In this document: positions 63,728 through 64,000 of the stretch, piece by piece
Numbering within the stretch: the stretch's first letter is position 1
Layout of the letters: every line of letters begins with the position of its first letter
NCBI RefSeq assembly: GCF_003605385.1
Contig: NZ_QYTV02000002.1
Coordinates: 1,412 to 65,411 of the forward strand
DNA: 64,000 nucleotides
Reading direction: 5' to 3'
DNA from: Siminovitchia acidinfaciens
Lineage (GTDB): Bacteria > Bacillota > Bacilli > Bacillales > Bacillaceae_C
Program-made: the position numbers and the translations under genes
Notes under the pieces: model-generated
The model's database searches: none
Told to the model about the DNA's origin: nothing
What the model saw: only the letters and a program-made list of their open reading frames with translations

Positions 63728-63757
63728 ATATTATCATCCTTTTCAAATAATTGTCAA
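63728..63757 (-). promoter_or_regulatory. Sigma-A promoter for the bmrCD-like leader
   Basis: TTGACA (63757-63752, minus strand) is followed after 16-18 bases by an overlapping GATAAT/ATAATA/TAATAT minus-10 region. Transcription would begin near 63722, giving a leader of about 350 nt before the BmrC-like start. Confidence 0.7.
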
Positions 63758-63809
63758 CAGTCTGGTTGACTTTTCATCAAATTGAATCCTAATCCTCATG
63801 ATGATTATC

Positions 63810-63998
63810 CTAGACATTATTTATCCAAATATGATGATCCTCCCTTTCCCCCCAATAATTTTTCAAAATGTACGAGGGCTTTCCCAACAGCTGTCGCCAA
63901 TATTGCTGTGAAGTTGAAAATCCTGCATCCAGGTAATATTTCGTTTGTCCCAGCCGTAGAAGCGCTTTTTTAATATATTGAAACAATAACTTCCCGAT
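63810..63998 (-). CDS. C-terminal end of an unidentified protein (5' end outside window)
   Basis: A minus-strand frame enters from the right edge and stays open for 62 codons to TAG at 63810-63812. Visible residues include QYIKKALLRLGQTKYYLDAG, FSTSQQYWRQLLGKPSYILK and NYWGERE. The helix-turn-helix-like spacing and aromatic/basic content suggest a DNA-binding C-terminal domain, but no family is recognised. A competing plus-strand frame (63782-63973) has no ribosome site. It ends about 50 bases before the bmrCD-like promoter. Confidence 0.45.
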   Translation of the reverse strand: MGKLLFQYIKKALLRLGQTKYYLDAGFSTSQQYWRQLLGKPSYILKNYWGEREDHHIWINNV

Positions 63999-64000
63999 TC

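Noticed and set aside
63782-63973. Plus-strand frame of 63 codons at the right edge
   Set aside because: TTG start without ribosome site; the opposite strand frame across the same bases looks more protein-like.

Overview
The window is chromosomal DNA of a low-to-moderate GC, endospore-forming Bacillaceae (Bacillus sensu lato). The left half keeps the Bacillus subtilis-type gene order tcdA / 6S RNA / aspS-hisS / yrzK / amidase / dtd-relA / apt-recJ / secDF / comN / spoVB / yrbG / yrzE / yajC-tgt-queA / yrzS / ruvB-ruvA. Spore genes (GerP-like proteins, SpoVB, YjcZ, a decayed CotF), a T-box leader, and sigma-A and sigma-B type promoters fit this group. No species is assigned.

Region 1 (1-4.5 kb): the right end of an IS3-family insertion sequence, tcdA, a 6S RNA gene with its own promoter and terminator, and a spore-related island between the 6S gene and aspS. 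The island holds three paralogous GerP-like small proteins, an Hsp20 protein and a GerPC-like coiled-coil protein. Region 2 (4.5-28.1 kb): housekeeping genes for translation (aspS and hisS behind a T-box, dtd, tgt, queA), stringent response and purine salvage (relA, apt), recombination (recJ, ruvAB) and secretion (secDF, yajC). Region 3 (28-44.5 kb): accessory and stress genes. These include a sigma-B-type YflT protein, YktB, a YlmA ATPase, a CotF pseudogene, a YjcZ peptide, an MBL hydrolase, an Aquifex-type aconitase, a YhgE/Pip protein, a thioesterase, an SDR, a pseudouridine synthase, an EamA transporter, a LOG protein and a GNAT. Region 4 (44.5-48.7 kb): the qoxABCD quinol oxidase operon. 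Region 5 (49-64 kb): a mixed region with a YdeI-like protein, a DLH hydrolase, TrmO, a PhoX phosphatase, PadR-chrA, a staygreen homologue, a PadR-DUF2812-ABC operon with a palindromic operator, and a BmrCD-like heterodimeric exporter behind an attenuator-like leader. A partial gene runs off the right edge.

Three families of non-coding dispersed repeats sit between genes. Family A is a roughly 130-330 bp structured element with at least six substantial copies plus fragments. Family B is one degenerate copy of a roughly 230 bp element. Family C is a roughly 60 bp palindrome carrying GGGGTCTGACCCC, found at gene 3' ends.

The strongest items not visible as ordinary ORFs are the 6S RNA, the T-box with overlapping GAC/CAC triplets, the leader of the bmrCD-like operon, the multi-frameshift CotF pseudogene, several proteins shorter than 60 aa, and the repeat families. 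All calls come from reading the sequence; no database search was run.
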